The notes below the pieces were generated by a model, which was given only the letters and a program-made list of their open reading frames with translations, was not told where the DNA came from and ran no database searches. Shown in pieces: positions 34,951 to 43,969 of a stretch of 64,000 bases of DNA. The DNA lies in the NCBI RefSeq assembly GCF_048323755.1, contig NZ_JBLWFS010000003.1, positions 124,001 to 188,000 on the forward strand, in the 5' to 3' direction. This DNA is from Alkalihalobacterium sp048323755 (lineage in GTDB: Bacteria > Bacillota > Bacilli > Bacillales > Bacillaceae_F). Made by a program: the position numbers and the translations under genes. The first letter of the stretch is position 1; every line of letters starts with the position of its first letter.

Positions 34951-35072
34951 CAAATGTTCTATTTTTATACAGAAAGGATTTGCTTTTATCAATTCTTTCA
35001 TGCAAAATAGATACGATGTTATTTTGTACATAAAACAAGATTGCTTAGCTTTTGAGAGGAGGTGAACGGAAG

Positions 35073-35306
35073 ATGGCAGAAACTTTAGATCGTATTACTA
35101 AAATTATCGTTGACCGTCTTGGTGTTGAAGAGTCAGAGGTAAAGCCTGAATCTTCATTCAAAGATGATCTTGGTGCAGATTCATTAGATGTTGTTGAGCT
35201 TGTTATGGAACTTGAGGACGAGTTTGACCTTGAGATTTCTGATGAGGACGCTGAAAAAATTTCTACTGTACAAGATGTAGTTACCTACATCCAAAGTCAA
35301 CAGTAG
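35073..35306 (+). CDS. acpP: Acyl carrier protein
   Basis: Carries growing acyl chains on a 4'-phosphopantetheine arm attached to the serine of DDLGADSLDVVEL (about residue 37). The 77-residue acidic protein starts MAETLDRITKIIVDRLG. ATG 35073 follows GAGGAGGTGA; the longer in-frame ATG at 35052 would include this ribosome site. A large imperfect hairpin lies between it and rnc. Confidence 0.97.
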   Translation: MAETLDRITKIIVDRLGVEESEVKPESSFKDDLGADSLDVVELVMELEDEFDLEISDEDAEKISTVQDVVTYIQSQQ

Positions 35307-35335
35307 TTCATAGTAAGGTTATAGAATCTATATTG

Positions 35336-35415
35336 AGAGGCTAGCTTCGCAGGCGTGTTTGGAGACCTAAAATATATACATACCATAGGGAATCATCATC
35401 TGCAAGTTAGCCTCT
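35336..35415 (+). other. Long imperfect hairpin between acpP and rnc
   Basis: AGAGGCTAGCTTCGCAG (35336-35352) pairs with CTGCAAGTTAGCCTCT (35400-35415), one bulge and one wobble, around a 47-nt loop. The following TACTTCATC is not a U-tract, so this may be a processing hairpin or attenuator. Confidence 0.55.
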
Positions 35416-35451
35416 TACTTCATCACAGCTAAGGCAGTTTGGAGGTAAGAC

Positions 35452-36240
35452 ATGCCAAATTCTTCAAGACATTATCGAAAAAGATATTCAAACCATCATG
35501 GTGATCGCAAAAGAGCACCTCGAAGACTAACACTATCATTAAAACAAAAAGAAAAGTTTGATGCATTGCTTCAAAAAATCGGTTTAGAGTTTCAAAATAA
35601 TAAATTGCTTATTCAAGCTTTCACTCATTCATCCTATGTGAATGAGCATCGAATTAGCTCAAGTCATGATAATGAACGACTTGAATTTTTAGGAGATGCA
35701 GTTTTAGAGTTAGCAGTTTCTCAATATCTATATAAAAAGTTTGAGACGATGAGTGAAGGAGATATGACCAAGCTGCGTGCTGCCATTGTCTGCGAAGCTT
35801 CCTTGGCTAACCTAGCAAATGAGTTATCATTTGGTGAATTAGTCTTGTTAGGGAAGGGCGAAGAAATGACAGGTGGAAGACAACGACCTGCGCTGCTTGC
35901 TGATGTTTTCGAATCTTTTATTGGTTCACTTTATCTTGATCAAGGACTTGATGCTGTATACTGTTTTCTCGATAAGACGATTTATCCTAAGATTAATGAC
36001 GGTGCTTTTTCGCATATGATGGATTTCAAAAGTCAGTTACAAGAATTTGTCCAGCGAGATAATATTGGTCAAATTCACTATGAAATTGTTCAAGAACGAG
36101 GACCGGCACATAGCCGTGAATTTGTATCAGAAGTACTATTAAATGAGCAAATCCTTGGAGTGGGAGTAGGTCGTTCGAAGAAAGAAGCTGAGCAACATGC
36201 TGCCCAGCAAGCTTTGTTGAAATTAAGTGAACAGTTATAA
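35452..36240 (+). CDS. rnc: Ribonuclease III
   Basis: Double-strand RNA endonuclease for rRNA and small-RNA processing. The 262-residue product has a basic N-terminal tail (~30 residues), the endonuclease signature NERLEFLGDAVLEL, a DVFESFIGSLYLD metal site, and a C-terminal dsRNA-binding domain (GVGVGRSKKEAEQHAAQQAL). The start follows TTGGAGG. In B. subtilis smc follows directly; here a terminator and a reversed gene intervene. Confidence 0.96.
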   Translation: MPNSSRHYRKRYSNHHGDRKRAPRRLTLSLKQKEKFDALLQKIGLEFQNNKLLIQAFTHSSYVNEHRISSSHDNERLEFLGDAVLELAVSQYLYKKFETMSEGDMTKLRAAIVCEASLANLANELSFGELVLLGKGEEMTGGRQRPALLADVFESFIGSLYLDQGLDAVYCFLDKTIYPKINDGAFSHMMDFKSQLQEFVQRDNIGQIHYEIVQERGPAHSREFVSEVLLNEQILGVGVGRSKKEAEQHAAQQALLKLSEQL

Positions 36241-36242
36241 TG

Positions 36243-36275
36243 AAAAAGAGGATGACAAAATCGTCGTCCTCTTTA
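36243..36275. terminator. Bidirectional intrinsic terminator between rnc and the DUF1128 gene
   Basis: AAAGAGGATGAC (36245-36256) pairs over 12 bp with GTCGTCCTCTTT (36263-36274), with a 6-nt loop. It ends rnc on the forward strand. On the reverse strand the stem ends in TTTTTCATTA, six bases past the DUF1128 stop. Confidence 0.85.
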
Positions 36276-36280
36276 ATGCG

Positions 36281-36502
36281 TTATTTACGTAACTTTCCTA
36301 ATTCAGATACAATTGCATCTAATTCACTTACACTGAAATTGTTCTGGCGTTGAACTAAGTCGTAGATATCTTTTAAATCTTCGTATTTATCCGTTTCAAA
36401 ACTTTTTGCCTTTAAAGCTCCTGCATTTACAATTTGTAATTTCTTCTTAATTTCCTCTAACATAAACTCGATATTTTCACGGTTGCAGACAGATAAGTCC
36501 AT
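36281..36502 (-). CDS. DUF1128 family protein (YfkK-like)
   Basis: A 73-residue cytoplasmic protein of unknown function, starting MDLSVCNRENIEFMLEEIKK and ending VSELGKLRK. This matches the small helical DUF1128 family typified by B. subtilis YfkK. It contains KYEDLKDIYDLV and NFSVSELDAI. The start lies behind AAGGAAGGGAG on the reverse strand. It is convergent with rnc and divergent from smc; in B. subtilis yfkK is elsewhere in the chromosome. Confidence 0.85.
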   Translation of the reverse strand: MDLSVCNRENIEFMLEEIKKKLQIVNAGALKAKSFETDKYEDLKDIYDLVQRQNNFSVSELDAIVSELGKLRK

Positions 36503-36632
36503 TCTAGAACTCCCTTCCTTATAAACAGTATTAATGCCGTAATCATATCATATAATAGCTCATTTGTCTTAAAACATTCATTGTATAGGAACGAAGAGTG
36601 TAATACTTGAGGAAACAATTTTTTCATAGACT

Positions 36633-36661
36633 TTTTGAACATCATCCATTAGTGGTATGAT
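36633..36661 (+). promoter_or_regulatory. Candidate sigma-A promoter of smc
   Basis: TTTTGA (36633-36638), a 17-bp spacer and TATGAT (36656-36661). It lies within the 315-bp gap 36503-36817 between the divergent DUF1128 and smc genes. Apart from a T7 run at 36681 and a second TATAAT at 36726-36731, nothing else was recognised there. Confidence 0.5.
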
Positions 36662-36817
36662 AAAATAGGAAAGTTGTTGTTTTTTTATACTAGGTTGTGT
36701 GAAAGCACATCGTTATCGTGGTTAATATAATATTCGTGTTACTAGTATACGAAAAGAATGAAGGCTAGCCCGTACATAGGATGGTCAGTCAAGTTTATTG
36801 AATTGAGGGGGATGAGC

Positions 36818-39800
36818 ATGTTCCTCAAGCGTTTCGAGGTCATGGGTTTTAAGTCATTCGCAGATCGGATGACAGTTGAATTCGACTCAGGAGTTACAGC
36901 AGTAGTCGGCCCAAATGGAAGTGGAAAAAGTAATATATCTGATGGAATCCGTTGGGTACTTGGTGAACAATCGGCTAAATCTTTACGTGGTTCAAAGATG
37001 GAAGATATTATCTTTGCCGGTAGTGATACGAGAAAGCCATTGAATTTTGCAGAAATTACGTTAGTTCTTGATAATCAAGATCAGCATTTAGCGATAGATT
37101 ATACTGAAGTTAGTGTGACAAGACGAGTGTATCGTTCTGGAGAAAGTGAGTACCAACTTAACAAACAAACATGCAGATTAAAAGATATAGTAGATTTATT
37201 CATGGATTCTGGTCTTGGTAAGGAAGCTTTTTCGATTATTGGACAAGGAAAAGTTGAAGAAATATTAAGTAGTAAAGCCGAAGATCGTCGCGTTATTTTT
37301 GAAGAAGCTGCGGGTGTATTAAAGTATAAAACCCGGAAGCTGAAGGCAGAGAAAAAACTTTGGGAAACACAAGAAAATTTAAACCGTGTGGAAGACATTC
37401 TACACGAATTAGAAGGACAGATTGAGCCACTACGTATACAATCTTCCATTGCTAAAGATTACTTGCAGAAAAAAGAAGAACTAAAAGAAGTCGAAGTTGC
37501 GCTTATGGTTTATGAAATAACGGATCTTCATGAAAAGTGGACGAAAGTACAGGAGCAATTGCAATCGTTAGAGCAACGTCGTGATGAGCTTTTATATAGT
37601 ATTAAAGAAAAAGAGACAACTACTGAGAAACTGCAATCCGAGATGCGTCAACTTGATACGTCTTTAAATGAACTTCAGGACGACTTACTTCAAGCAAGTC
37701 AAGCGCTAGAAAAAAGTGAAGGCCAGAAGGAAGTTTTAAAAGAGCGAAAAAAGAATTTTCATTATAATCGTGACCAACTTCTAAAAACCGTTAGTGAGCT
37801 TAAAGAAAAAAAGCAGCTTCTTGATAAAACTTTAGCAAGTGAAAAAGAAACACTTCGTAAATTGGAAAGAGATTATCAAACAAATACAACAGAATTGTTA
37901 GATCATCAAGAACGGTTAGTGCTAGCCCAAGAAGATCTTGAGGGTGAGCTTGATCGTCTAAAATCGGATTACATCGAAATTGTGAATGAGCAAGCGTCGA
38001 TACGTAATGAAATTCGTTATTTAGAAGATCAGGTTGGTGGTACGAAACGGAAAAAGAAAATACTAGTTGACGATAATGACCAACTTCTACAATTAAGAAA
38101 ACAAGTGTTAGACAAGAAAGAAGAGTATGAACTACTTGTTCATACCCGACAAAAAGAACTTCATGAAAAAGTAGATCAGTTTCGAGTGTTAGAAGCAAAA
38201 AATGAAAAATTAAATAAAGAGTATGATACAAGACAATCTCAACTCTATGAAGCGTTTCGTTTAATTCAACAAGTGAAGTCTAGAAAAGATGTTATTGAAG
38301 AAATGCAAGCTGATTTTTCAGGCTTCTTCCAAGGAGTTAAAGAAATTTTAAAAGCACGAGACAAAAATCTACAAGGAATTGTAGGTGCGATAGCAGAATT
38401 AATAAACGTTCCAAAGCAGTATGAAACAGCAATTGAAATTGCCCTAGGAGGCGCAACTCAACATGTAGTGGTAGAAACAGAAGGAGCTGCTAGACAAGCT
38501 ATTACCTTTTTAAAAAAGAATGGGTTTGGTCGAGCGACATTTTTACCATTACCTGTTATTAAAGCGCGGACAGTTAGAGGGGACCTTATTCAGCAAATTA
38601 ATAGCCATGAGGCATTTGTCGGGATTGCTTCTCAATTAATAGGGTATGACGGGCGTTATAATCAAGTTCTTGGTAACCTTCTAGGACAAGTTATTATTGC
38701 AAAAAATCTAGAAGGTGCTAATGATTTGGCGAGGAAAATTGGCTATAGCTATCGTATAGTAACCCTAGACGGAGATGTAGTTAACCCTGGAGGTTCGATG
38801 ACTGGTGGTGCTATTAAGCAAAAGTCAACCCCGTTGTTAGGGCGCCAGAGAGAACTAGAAGACTTAACAGAAAAGCTTAGTGGGATGGAAGAAAAAACAA
38901 TTAAGCTTGAAAAATATGTTAAGGAGCTTAAGCAGCAGTTGCAACAAAACGAAACCATGTTGCAACAACAAAGAGAAGAGGGTGAAACTGCCCGTGAACT
39001 AGAACGTGAAGCAAGAAATCTTTTACGTGAAGTTGAATTAGAAGAGAAAAGCGTCAATGATAGACTGGCTTTATTTGACCGAGAGCAAGCGATGCTAACA
39101 AAAGATGAGGACGCAGCGGTACGTCGATTAGAGGCGTTATCTACAGAATTAAAGCAGTCGACAGCAACAACTGCTCTTCTTGAAAGTCAAGTCAAAGAAA
39201 TTGAAGCGAAACAAAAGCTGCAACAATCTTCTAAAGAAACGATGCAAGATGAATTAACGGACTTAAAGGTCCATATTGCCAAAGAAGAAGAACGATTGGC
39301 AAATCAGCGAGATAAAGTAGAACGCTTAGTATATGAGGTTGAAGAATTAACCATAGTGTTAAAAGATAATGAAGAACAGTACTGGCTACTTGAAAATGAA
39401 ATGAGTGACAGTACAAATGGTGAAGGTCATCTAGAGGTAAAAATAGAAGCCAGTCGAAAGAAGAAAGACGATACGATTACTATCATAAGTAAAATACGTC
39501 AGGATCGAACAGAGAAACAGCAGTCACTAGATGACCTAGAAGCAATGTTAAAAATTGAAAAAGGTCATTTGAAGCTAGTGCTTGATGAGTTGCATCAATT
39601 TGAGGTTCAAAAAAACCGCTATGATGTTCAGTTAGATCACCGTTTATCACATCTCCGTGAAGAATATGAGCTAAGTTACGAAGCGGCTCAAAAGGAACAT
39701 CCACTGTCGATGCCAGTTGAAGAAGCTAAGACAAAAGTAAAGCTTATAAAATTAGCCATTGAAGAGTTAGGGACAGTGAATTTAGGTGCGATTGAAGAAT

Positions 39801-40384
39801 ATGATCGTGTAAGTGAGCGCCATCAATTTTTACATGAACAAAAAGAAGATTTAGTGATGGCTAAAGAAAACCTCTTTAATGTTATTATGGAAATGGATGA
39901 AGAAATGACCAAACGCTTCAAGGAAACGTTTGACCAAATAAGTGCTCATTTTAAAGTTGTATTTAAGCAGTTGTTTGGCGGTGGACAGGCTGACCTAGTA
40001 TTAACCAATCCTGAACAGCTTTTAACGACTGGAGTGGAAATTATGGCGAGACCACCAGGAAAAAAACTTCAAAATCTTGCCCTGCTGTCCGGTGGTGAGC
40101 GAGCATTAACAGCGATTGCTTTGTTATTTTCTATTCTTAAAGTTAGACCTGTACCGTTTTGTGTACTAGACGAAGTTGAAGCAGCTTTAGATGAAGCGAA
40201 TGTTAATCGATTTGCCTCATACTTAAAAGCATTTAGTGGGCAAACACAATTTATCGTTATTACTCATCGAAAAGGAACAATGGAAGAGGCAGATGTCCTC
40301 TATGGAGTAACGATGCAAGAGTCAGGTGTGTCAAAACTTGTTTCCGTAAAACTAGAAGATACAAAAGAATTAGTTGAAAGCTAA
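36818..40384 (+). CDS. smc: Chromosome segregation/condensation protein SMC
   Basis: Condensin ATPase that loops DNA with ScpA/ScpB. The 1188-residue product has an N-terminal Walker A GPNGSGKSN (about residues 32-40), a long coiled coil, a central hinge around residues 500-670 (DFSGFFQGVKEIL to NPGGSMTGGA), a second coiled coil, and the C-terminal signature LSGGERALTAIALLF with Walker B VLDEVEAALDEAN. ATG 36818 is chosen, 7 nt after TTGAGGGGG; ATG 36812 is too close to it. Confidence 0.97.
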   Translation: MFLKRFEVMGFKSFADRMTVEFDSGVTAVVGPNGSGKSNISDGIRWVLGEQSAKSLRGSKMEDIIFAGSDTRKPLNFAEITLVLDNQDQHLAIDYTEVSVTRRVYRSGESEYQLNKQTCRLKDIVDLFMDSGLGKEAFSIIGQGKVEEILSSKAEDRRVIFEEAAGVLKYKTRKLKAEKKLWETQENLNRVEDILHELEGQIEPLRIQSSIAKDYLQKKEELKEVEVALMVYEITDLHEKWTKVQEQLQSLEQRRDELLYSIKEKETTTEKLQSEMRQLDTSLNELQDDLLQASQALEKSEGQKEVLKERKKNFHYNRDQLLKTVSELKEKKQLLDKTLASEKETLRKLERDYQTNTTELLDHQERLVLAQEDLEGELDRLKSDYIEIVNEQASIRNEIRYLEDQVGGTKRKKKILVDDNDQLLQLRKQVLDKKEEYELLVHTRQKELHEKVDQFRVLEAKNEKLNKEYDTRQSQLYEAFRLIQQVKSRKDVIEEMQADFSGFFQGVKEILKARDKNLQGIVGAIAELINVPKQYETAIEIALGGATQHVVVETEGAARQAITFLKKNGFGRATFLPLPVIKARTVRGDLIQQINSHEAFVGIASQLIGYDGRYNQVLGNLLGQVIIAKNLEGANDLARKIGYSYRIVTLDGDVVNPGGSMTGGAIKQKSTPLLGRQRELEDLTEKLSGMEEKTIKLEKYVKELKQQLQQNETMLQQQREEGETARELEREARNLLREVELEEKSVNDRLALFDREQAMLTKDEDAAVRRLEALSTELKQSTATTALLESQVKEIEAKQKLQQSSKETMQDELTDLKVHIAKEEERLANQRDKVERLVYEVEELTIVLKDNEEQYWLLENEMSDSTNGEGHLEVKIEASRKKKDDTITIISKIRQDRTEKQQSLDDLEAMLKIEKGHLKLVLDELHQFEVQKNRYDVQLDHRLSHLREEYELSYEAAQKEHPLSMPVEEAKTKVKLIKLAIEELGTVNLGAIEEYDRVSERHQFLHEQKEDLVMAKENLFNVIMEMDEEMTKRFKETFDQISAHFKVVFKQLFGGGQADLVLTNPEQLLTTGVEIMARPPGKKLQNLALLSGGERALTAIALLFSILKVRPVPFCVLDEVEAALDEANVNRFASYLKAFSGQTQFIVITHRKGTMEEADVLYGVTMQESGVSKLVSVKLEDTKELVES

Positions 40385-40398
40385 AAGGAGGAATTAAC

Positions 40399-41400
40399 AT
40401 GAGTTTTTTTAAGAAATTAAAAGAAAAGATTACAGGTCAAACAGAAACAGTAACGGAAAAGTTTAAAACTGGTTTAGAAAAAACGCGTGATTCATTCGTT
40501 GGTAAAATGAATGAATTAGTTGCGCGTTACCGTAAAGTAGATGAAGATTTTTTTGAAGAACTAGAAGAATTACTAATTAGCTCAGACGTAGGTGTCGCAA
40601 CGGTTATGGAATTAATTGATGACCTAAAAAATGAAGTTCGTCTTCGTAACATTAAAGATACTTCAGAAATTCAACCTGTCATCTCAGAAAAGTTAGCAGA
40701 ACTTTTACAAAAAGATGAGGAAGATGTGTCACTTAATATTCAAGATGGGGCAATGACAATTATCTTATTCGTTGGAGTCAATGGGGTAGGTAAAACGACG
40801 ACAATTGGTAAAATGGCTCATATGTTCAAGGAACAAGGGAAATCGGTTCTCTTAGCTGCAGGTGACACTTTCCGAGCAGGAGCTATAGAACAGCTCGAAG
40901 TTTGGGGAGAGCGGGTAGGTGTTGATGTGATTAAACAACAAGCGGGAAGTGACCCAGCCGCTGTTATGTTTGACGCCGTTCAAGCTGCAAAATCAAGAAA
41001 GGCGGATGTTTTATTATGTGATACAGCAGGTCGACTGCAAAATAAAGTTAATTTAATGAAAGAGTTAGAGAAAGTAAAACGTGTTATCGAAAGGGAAGTA
41101 CCGAACGCGCCACATGAAGTTCTTCTTGTACTTGACGCGACAACAGGTCAAAATGCAATGAGCCAGGCAAAACAGTTCAGTGATACAACGGATGTCAGCG
41201 GTATTGTTTTAACAAAGCTTGATGGAACAGCTAAAGGTGGAATTGTTCTCGCGATCCGTCATGAATTAGATATTCCTGTGAAGTTTGTTGGTTTAGGCGA
41301 AAAAATGGATGATTTACAACCATTTAATGCAGAGCAGTTTGTCTATGGACTTTTCAAAGATGTATTAGAAGAAAAGCTAGAAGAAGAGGAAAACCAGTAA
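40399..41400 (+). CDS. ftsY: Signal recognition particle receptor FtsY
   Basis: SRP receptor GTPase for co-translational membrane targeting. The 333-residue product has a short charged N-terminal A region, the N domain, then G-domain motifs GVNGVGKTTTIGK (about residues 126-138), DTAGR, TKLDGTAKGG and GLGEKMDDL. The start follows AAAAGGAGG, 15 bp after smc, so the two are probably cotranscribed. Confidence 0.97.
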   Translation: MSFFKKLKEKITGQTETVTEKFKTGLEKTRDSFVGKMNELVARYRKVDEDFFEELEELLISSDVGVATVMELIDDLKNEVRLRNIKDTSEIQPVISEKLAELLQKDEEDVSLNIQDGAMTIILFVGVNGVGKTTTIGKMAHMFKEQGKSVLLAAGDTFRAGAIEQLEVWGERVGVDVIKQQAGSDPAAVMFDAVQAAKSRKADVLLCDTAGRLQNKVNLMKELEKVKRVIEREVPNAPHEVLLVLDATTGQNAMSQAKQFSDTTDVSGIVLTKLDGTAKGGIVLAIRHELDIPVKFVGLGEKMDDLQPFNAEQFVYGLFKDVLEEKLEEEENQ

Positions 41401-41435
41401 GTTGTAGTTAGAATTTAGTCATTCAAGAAAAAAAC

Positions 41436-41464
41436 TTGACACTCATTTTCTTTTCGTGTAGTAT
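41436..41464 (+). promoter_or_regulatory. Sigma-A promoter of ylxM-ffh
   Basis: TTGACA (41436-41441), a 17-bp spacer and TAGTAT (41459-41464), a near-consensus promoter 44 bp before the ylxM start. Confidence 0.75.
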
Positions 41465-41507
41465 GATCTCTTGTAAAGGGAATTCACTTAACAAGGGGAT
41501 GGTCCGT

Positions 41508-41840
41508 TTGCTCGATAAAACATTAAGGATGAACTACTTATTTGACTTCTATCAGTCCTTACTTACATCTAAGCAACGACAATATATGGAACTCTATTAT
41601 TTAGATGACTTCTCCCTAGGTGAAATTGCCGAAGAATATGAGATTAGCCGTCAAGCCGTCTATGATAACATAAAACGGACGGAGGCAATGCTAGAGGAAT
41701 ATGAAGCCAAACTATCGCTTTTCGAAAAATTCGAGCAGCGTTCCAACTATATTGCGAAATTAAAATCGGCAATCTTAGAACCAGAAGCGACTCCTGAAGA
41801 GATCATGAGCGTCATCGAAGCTCTTGAAAAATTAGAGTAG
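41508..41840 (+). CDS. ylxM: YlxM, SRP-associated helix-turn-helix protein
   Basis: A 110-residue UPF0122-family protein. It opens MLDKTLRMNYLFDFYQSLLT and has a sigma-70 region-4-like helix-turn-helix (LGEIAEEYEISRQAVYDNIKRTEA, in two parts). In streptococci YlxM binds SRP components. I choose TTG 41508, 9 nt after AAGGGG, giving exactly the B. subtilis YlxM length; ATG 41499 overlaps the ribosome site. It is 13 bp before ffh. Confidence 0.9.
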   Translation: MLDKTLRMNYLFDFYQSLLTSKQRQYMELYYLDDFSLGEIAEEYEISRQAVYDNIKRTEAMLEEYEAKLSLFEKFEQRSNYIAKLKSAILEPEATPEEIMSVIEALEKLE

Positions 41841-41853
41841 GAGGCGACGGCCA

Positions 41854-43200
41854 ATGGCATTTGAAGGTTTAGCGGAACGACTGCAAAGTACGATGCAGAA
41901 AATCCGTGGTAAAGGAAAAGTATCTGAAGCTGATGTAAAAGAAATGATGCGAGAAGTTCGACTTGCATTATTAGAAGCGGACGTTAACTTTAAAGTAGTA
42001 AAAGAATTTATTGCACGTGTAAAAGAACGTGCTGTCGGACAAGAAGTACTACAAAGCTTAACTCCTGGTCAACAAGTTATTAAAGTTGTTAATGAAGAAT
42101 TGACGGCCTTAATGGGAGGAGAGCAAAGTAAAATTGCAGTTGCTAATAAACCGCCGACGGTTGTTATGATGGTTGGTTTACAAGGTGCTGGTAAAACAAC
42201 AACCACTGCAAAGTTAGCCAACCACTTACGAAAGAAACATAACCGTACTCCGATGCTAGTAGCTGCCGACATTTACCGTCCAGCAGCCATTAAGCAGTTG
42301 GAAACGCTCGGAAAACAGCTTAATATGCCGGTGTTTTCACTCGGTGATCAAGTAAGCCCAGTTCAAATTGCTGAAGAAGCTATTAAGAAAGCGAAAGAAG
42401 AGCATAATGACTATGTCATCATCGATACAGCGGGTCGTCTTCATATTGACGAAGAGTTGATGGATGAATTAAAACAGGTTAAAGAAATTGCTAAGCCTGA
42501 TGAAATTCTCCTCGTTGTGGATGCAATGACGGGCCAAGATGCAGTTAATGTTGCTGAAAGCTTTAACGAACAATTAGACATTACGGGTGTTGTTTTAACG
42601 AAGCTTGATGGGGATACGCGTGGTGGTGCTGCATTATCAGTTAAGTCAGTAACAAATACACCAATTAAGTTTGCGGGTATGGGTGAAAAAGTTGATCAAC
42701 TAGAACCATTCCACCCGGAACGAATGGCTTCAAGAATTCTTGGTATGGGTGATGTTTTAACTTTAATCGAGAAAGCACAAGCAAACGTTGATGAAGAGAA
42801 AGCGCGGGAGCTTGAAAGAAAAATGAGAACGATGGACTTTACGTTTGACGATTTTCTTGAGCAGCTCGACCAAGTTAAAAGCATGGGACCACTAGATGAA
42901 ATTCTAGGTATGATGCCAGGGATGAATAAAGTTAAGGGTATGAAAAATCTACAAGTCGATGATAAGCAAATTGGACGTGTAGAAGCGATTGTCCGTTCAA
43001 TGACAAAGCAAGAAAAGAAAGATCCTAGTGTCATTAATGCTAGTCGTCGCAGAAGAATTGCTAAAGGAAGTGGGACGTCAATACAAGACGTGAACCGACT
43101 ATTAAAGCAGTTTGAAGATATGAAAAAGATGATGAAGCAAATGACGAATATGGGTAAAGGGAAGAAAAAAGGGAAAATGCCTTTTAAATTCCCATTCTAA
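41854..43200 (+). CDS. ffh: Signal recognition particle protein Ffh
   Basis: SRP54 homologue that binds 4.5S/scRNA and signal sequences. The 448-residue product has an N domain, G domain with GLQGAGKTTTTAK (about residues 106-118), DTAGR, TKLDGDTRGG, and a C-terminal methionine-rich M domain (MMPGMNKVKGMKN; SRRRRIAKGSG for RNA binding; MKKMMKQMTNMGKG). The start follows TAGGAGGCG. Confidence 0.97.
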   Translation: MAFEGLAERLQSTMQKIRGKGKVSEADVKEMMREVRLALLEADVNFKVVKEFIARVKERAVGQEVLQSLTPGQQVIKVVNEELTALMGGEQSKIAVANKPPTVVMMVGLQGAGKTTTTAKLANHLRKKHNRTPMLVAADIYRPAAIKQLETLGKQLNMPVFSLGDQVSPVQIAEEAIKKAKEEHNDYVIIDTAGRLHIDEELMDELKQVKEIAKPDEILLVVDAMTGQDAVNVAESFNEQLDITGVVLTKLDGDTRGGAALSVKSVTNTPIKFAGMGEKVDQLEPFHPERMASRILGMGDVLTLIEKAQANVDEEKARELERKMRTMDFTFDDFLEQLDQVKSMGPLDEILGMMPGMNKVKGMKNLQVDDKQIGRVEAIVRSMTKQEKKDPSVINASRRRRIAKGSGTSIQDVNRLLKQFEDMKKMMKQMTNMGKGKKKGKMPFKFPF

Positions 43201-43223
43201 AGTCGTTTTTCATTTTTTCCTAG

Positions 43224-43252
43224 TTGCAAGCTAGTGAAAATTACTATAATAT
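43224..43252 (+). promoter_or_regulatory. Candidate promoter of rpsP
   Basis: TTGCAA (43224-43229), 17 bp, TAATAT (43247-43252), or 15 bp to TATAAT (43245-43250), in the 89-bp ffh-rpsP gap. Confidence 0.5.
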
Positions 43253-43289
43253 AAATTATTGTGTTAAATTATTTGGAGGTGTACAACGA

Positions 43290-43562
43290 ATGGCAGTTAA
43301 AATTCGTTTAAAACGTATGGGTTCTAAAAAAGCCCCATTTTATCGTGTAGTAGTAGCAGATTCTCGCGCACCGCGTGATGGACGTTTCATTGAGGAGATC
43401 GGTACTTACAATCCGTTAACTCAACCAGCAAAAGTAGAAATTAAAGAAGAGAAAGCTCTAGACTGGATGTTAAAAGGTGCTAAGCCATCTGATACAGTTC
43501 GTAACCTTTTCTCTAAAGCTGGTTTAATGGAAAAGCTACACAACGAAAAAAACAGCAAGTAA
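43290..43562 (+). CDS. rpsP: Ribosomal protein bS16
   Basis: A 90-residue small-subunit assembly protein. It starts MAVKIRLKRMGSKKAPFYRV and has the DGRFIEEIGTYNP motif. ATG 43290 follows TTTGGAGGTG; longer upstream reading is through the promoter region. It heads the rpsP-khpA-ylqD-rimM-trmD-rplS string of ribosome genes. Confidence 0.97.
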   Translation: MAVKIRLKRMGSKKAPFYRVVVADSRAPRDGRFIEEIGTYNPLTQPAKVEIKEEKALDWMLKGAKPSDTVRNLFSKAGLMEKLHNEKNSK

Positions 43563-43631
43563 TCAGCATTTATAATATGTGTTCAAAATTTGAGCAACTT
43601 TATTATGTCTGAAGAAACGAAAGGGAATGCA

Positions 43632-43874
43632 ATGAAAGAGTTAGTTGAACATATTGCAAAAGCTCTTGTTGACCATCCCGAAAGAGTTCATGTCACAGAA
43701 ACGACTGACAACCAATCTGTTCACCTTGCATTGTCAGTTCATCCTGACGATATGGGCAAAGTCATTGGAAAGCAAGGGCGCATAGCCAAAGCTATTCGCT
43801 CTGTCGTTCATGCGGCTGCTACGAATACAAATAAGCGTGTCCGCATTGATATTGTTGACGAAGTAAAAGGGTAG
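43632..43874 (+). CDS. khpA: KH-domain RNA-binding protein KhpA (YlqC)
   Basis: An 80-residue single KH-domain protein (partner of KhpB/Jag in Firmicutes) with the GxxG loop in VIGKQGRIAKAIR. ATG 43632 follows AAAGGGA and gives the family N-terminus MKELVEHIAKALVDHPE; the in-frame TTG 42 bp upstream lacks a ribosome site. Its stop codon is inside the terminator hairpin. Confidence 0.92.
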   Translation: MKELVEHIAKALVDHPERVHVTETTDNQSVHLALSVHPDDMGKVIGKQGRIAKAIRSVVHAAATNTNKRVRIDIVDEVKG

Positions 43875-43900
43875 AGGGAAACCTCGCCCTTTTATTTTTG
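43865..43900 (+). terminator. Terminator overlapping the khpA stop
   Basis: AAAAGGG, TA, GAGG, loop GAAA, CCTC, G, CCCTTTT, then ATTTTTG. The hairpin starts within the last khpA codons. Confidence 0.75.
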
Positions 43901-43969
43901 TATAAGCTTCTATACAATAGAAGGTATACTAGTGAGAAAATTGTGTTTTTCTATTAGACGAGGTGAACT

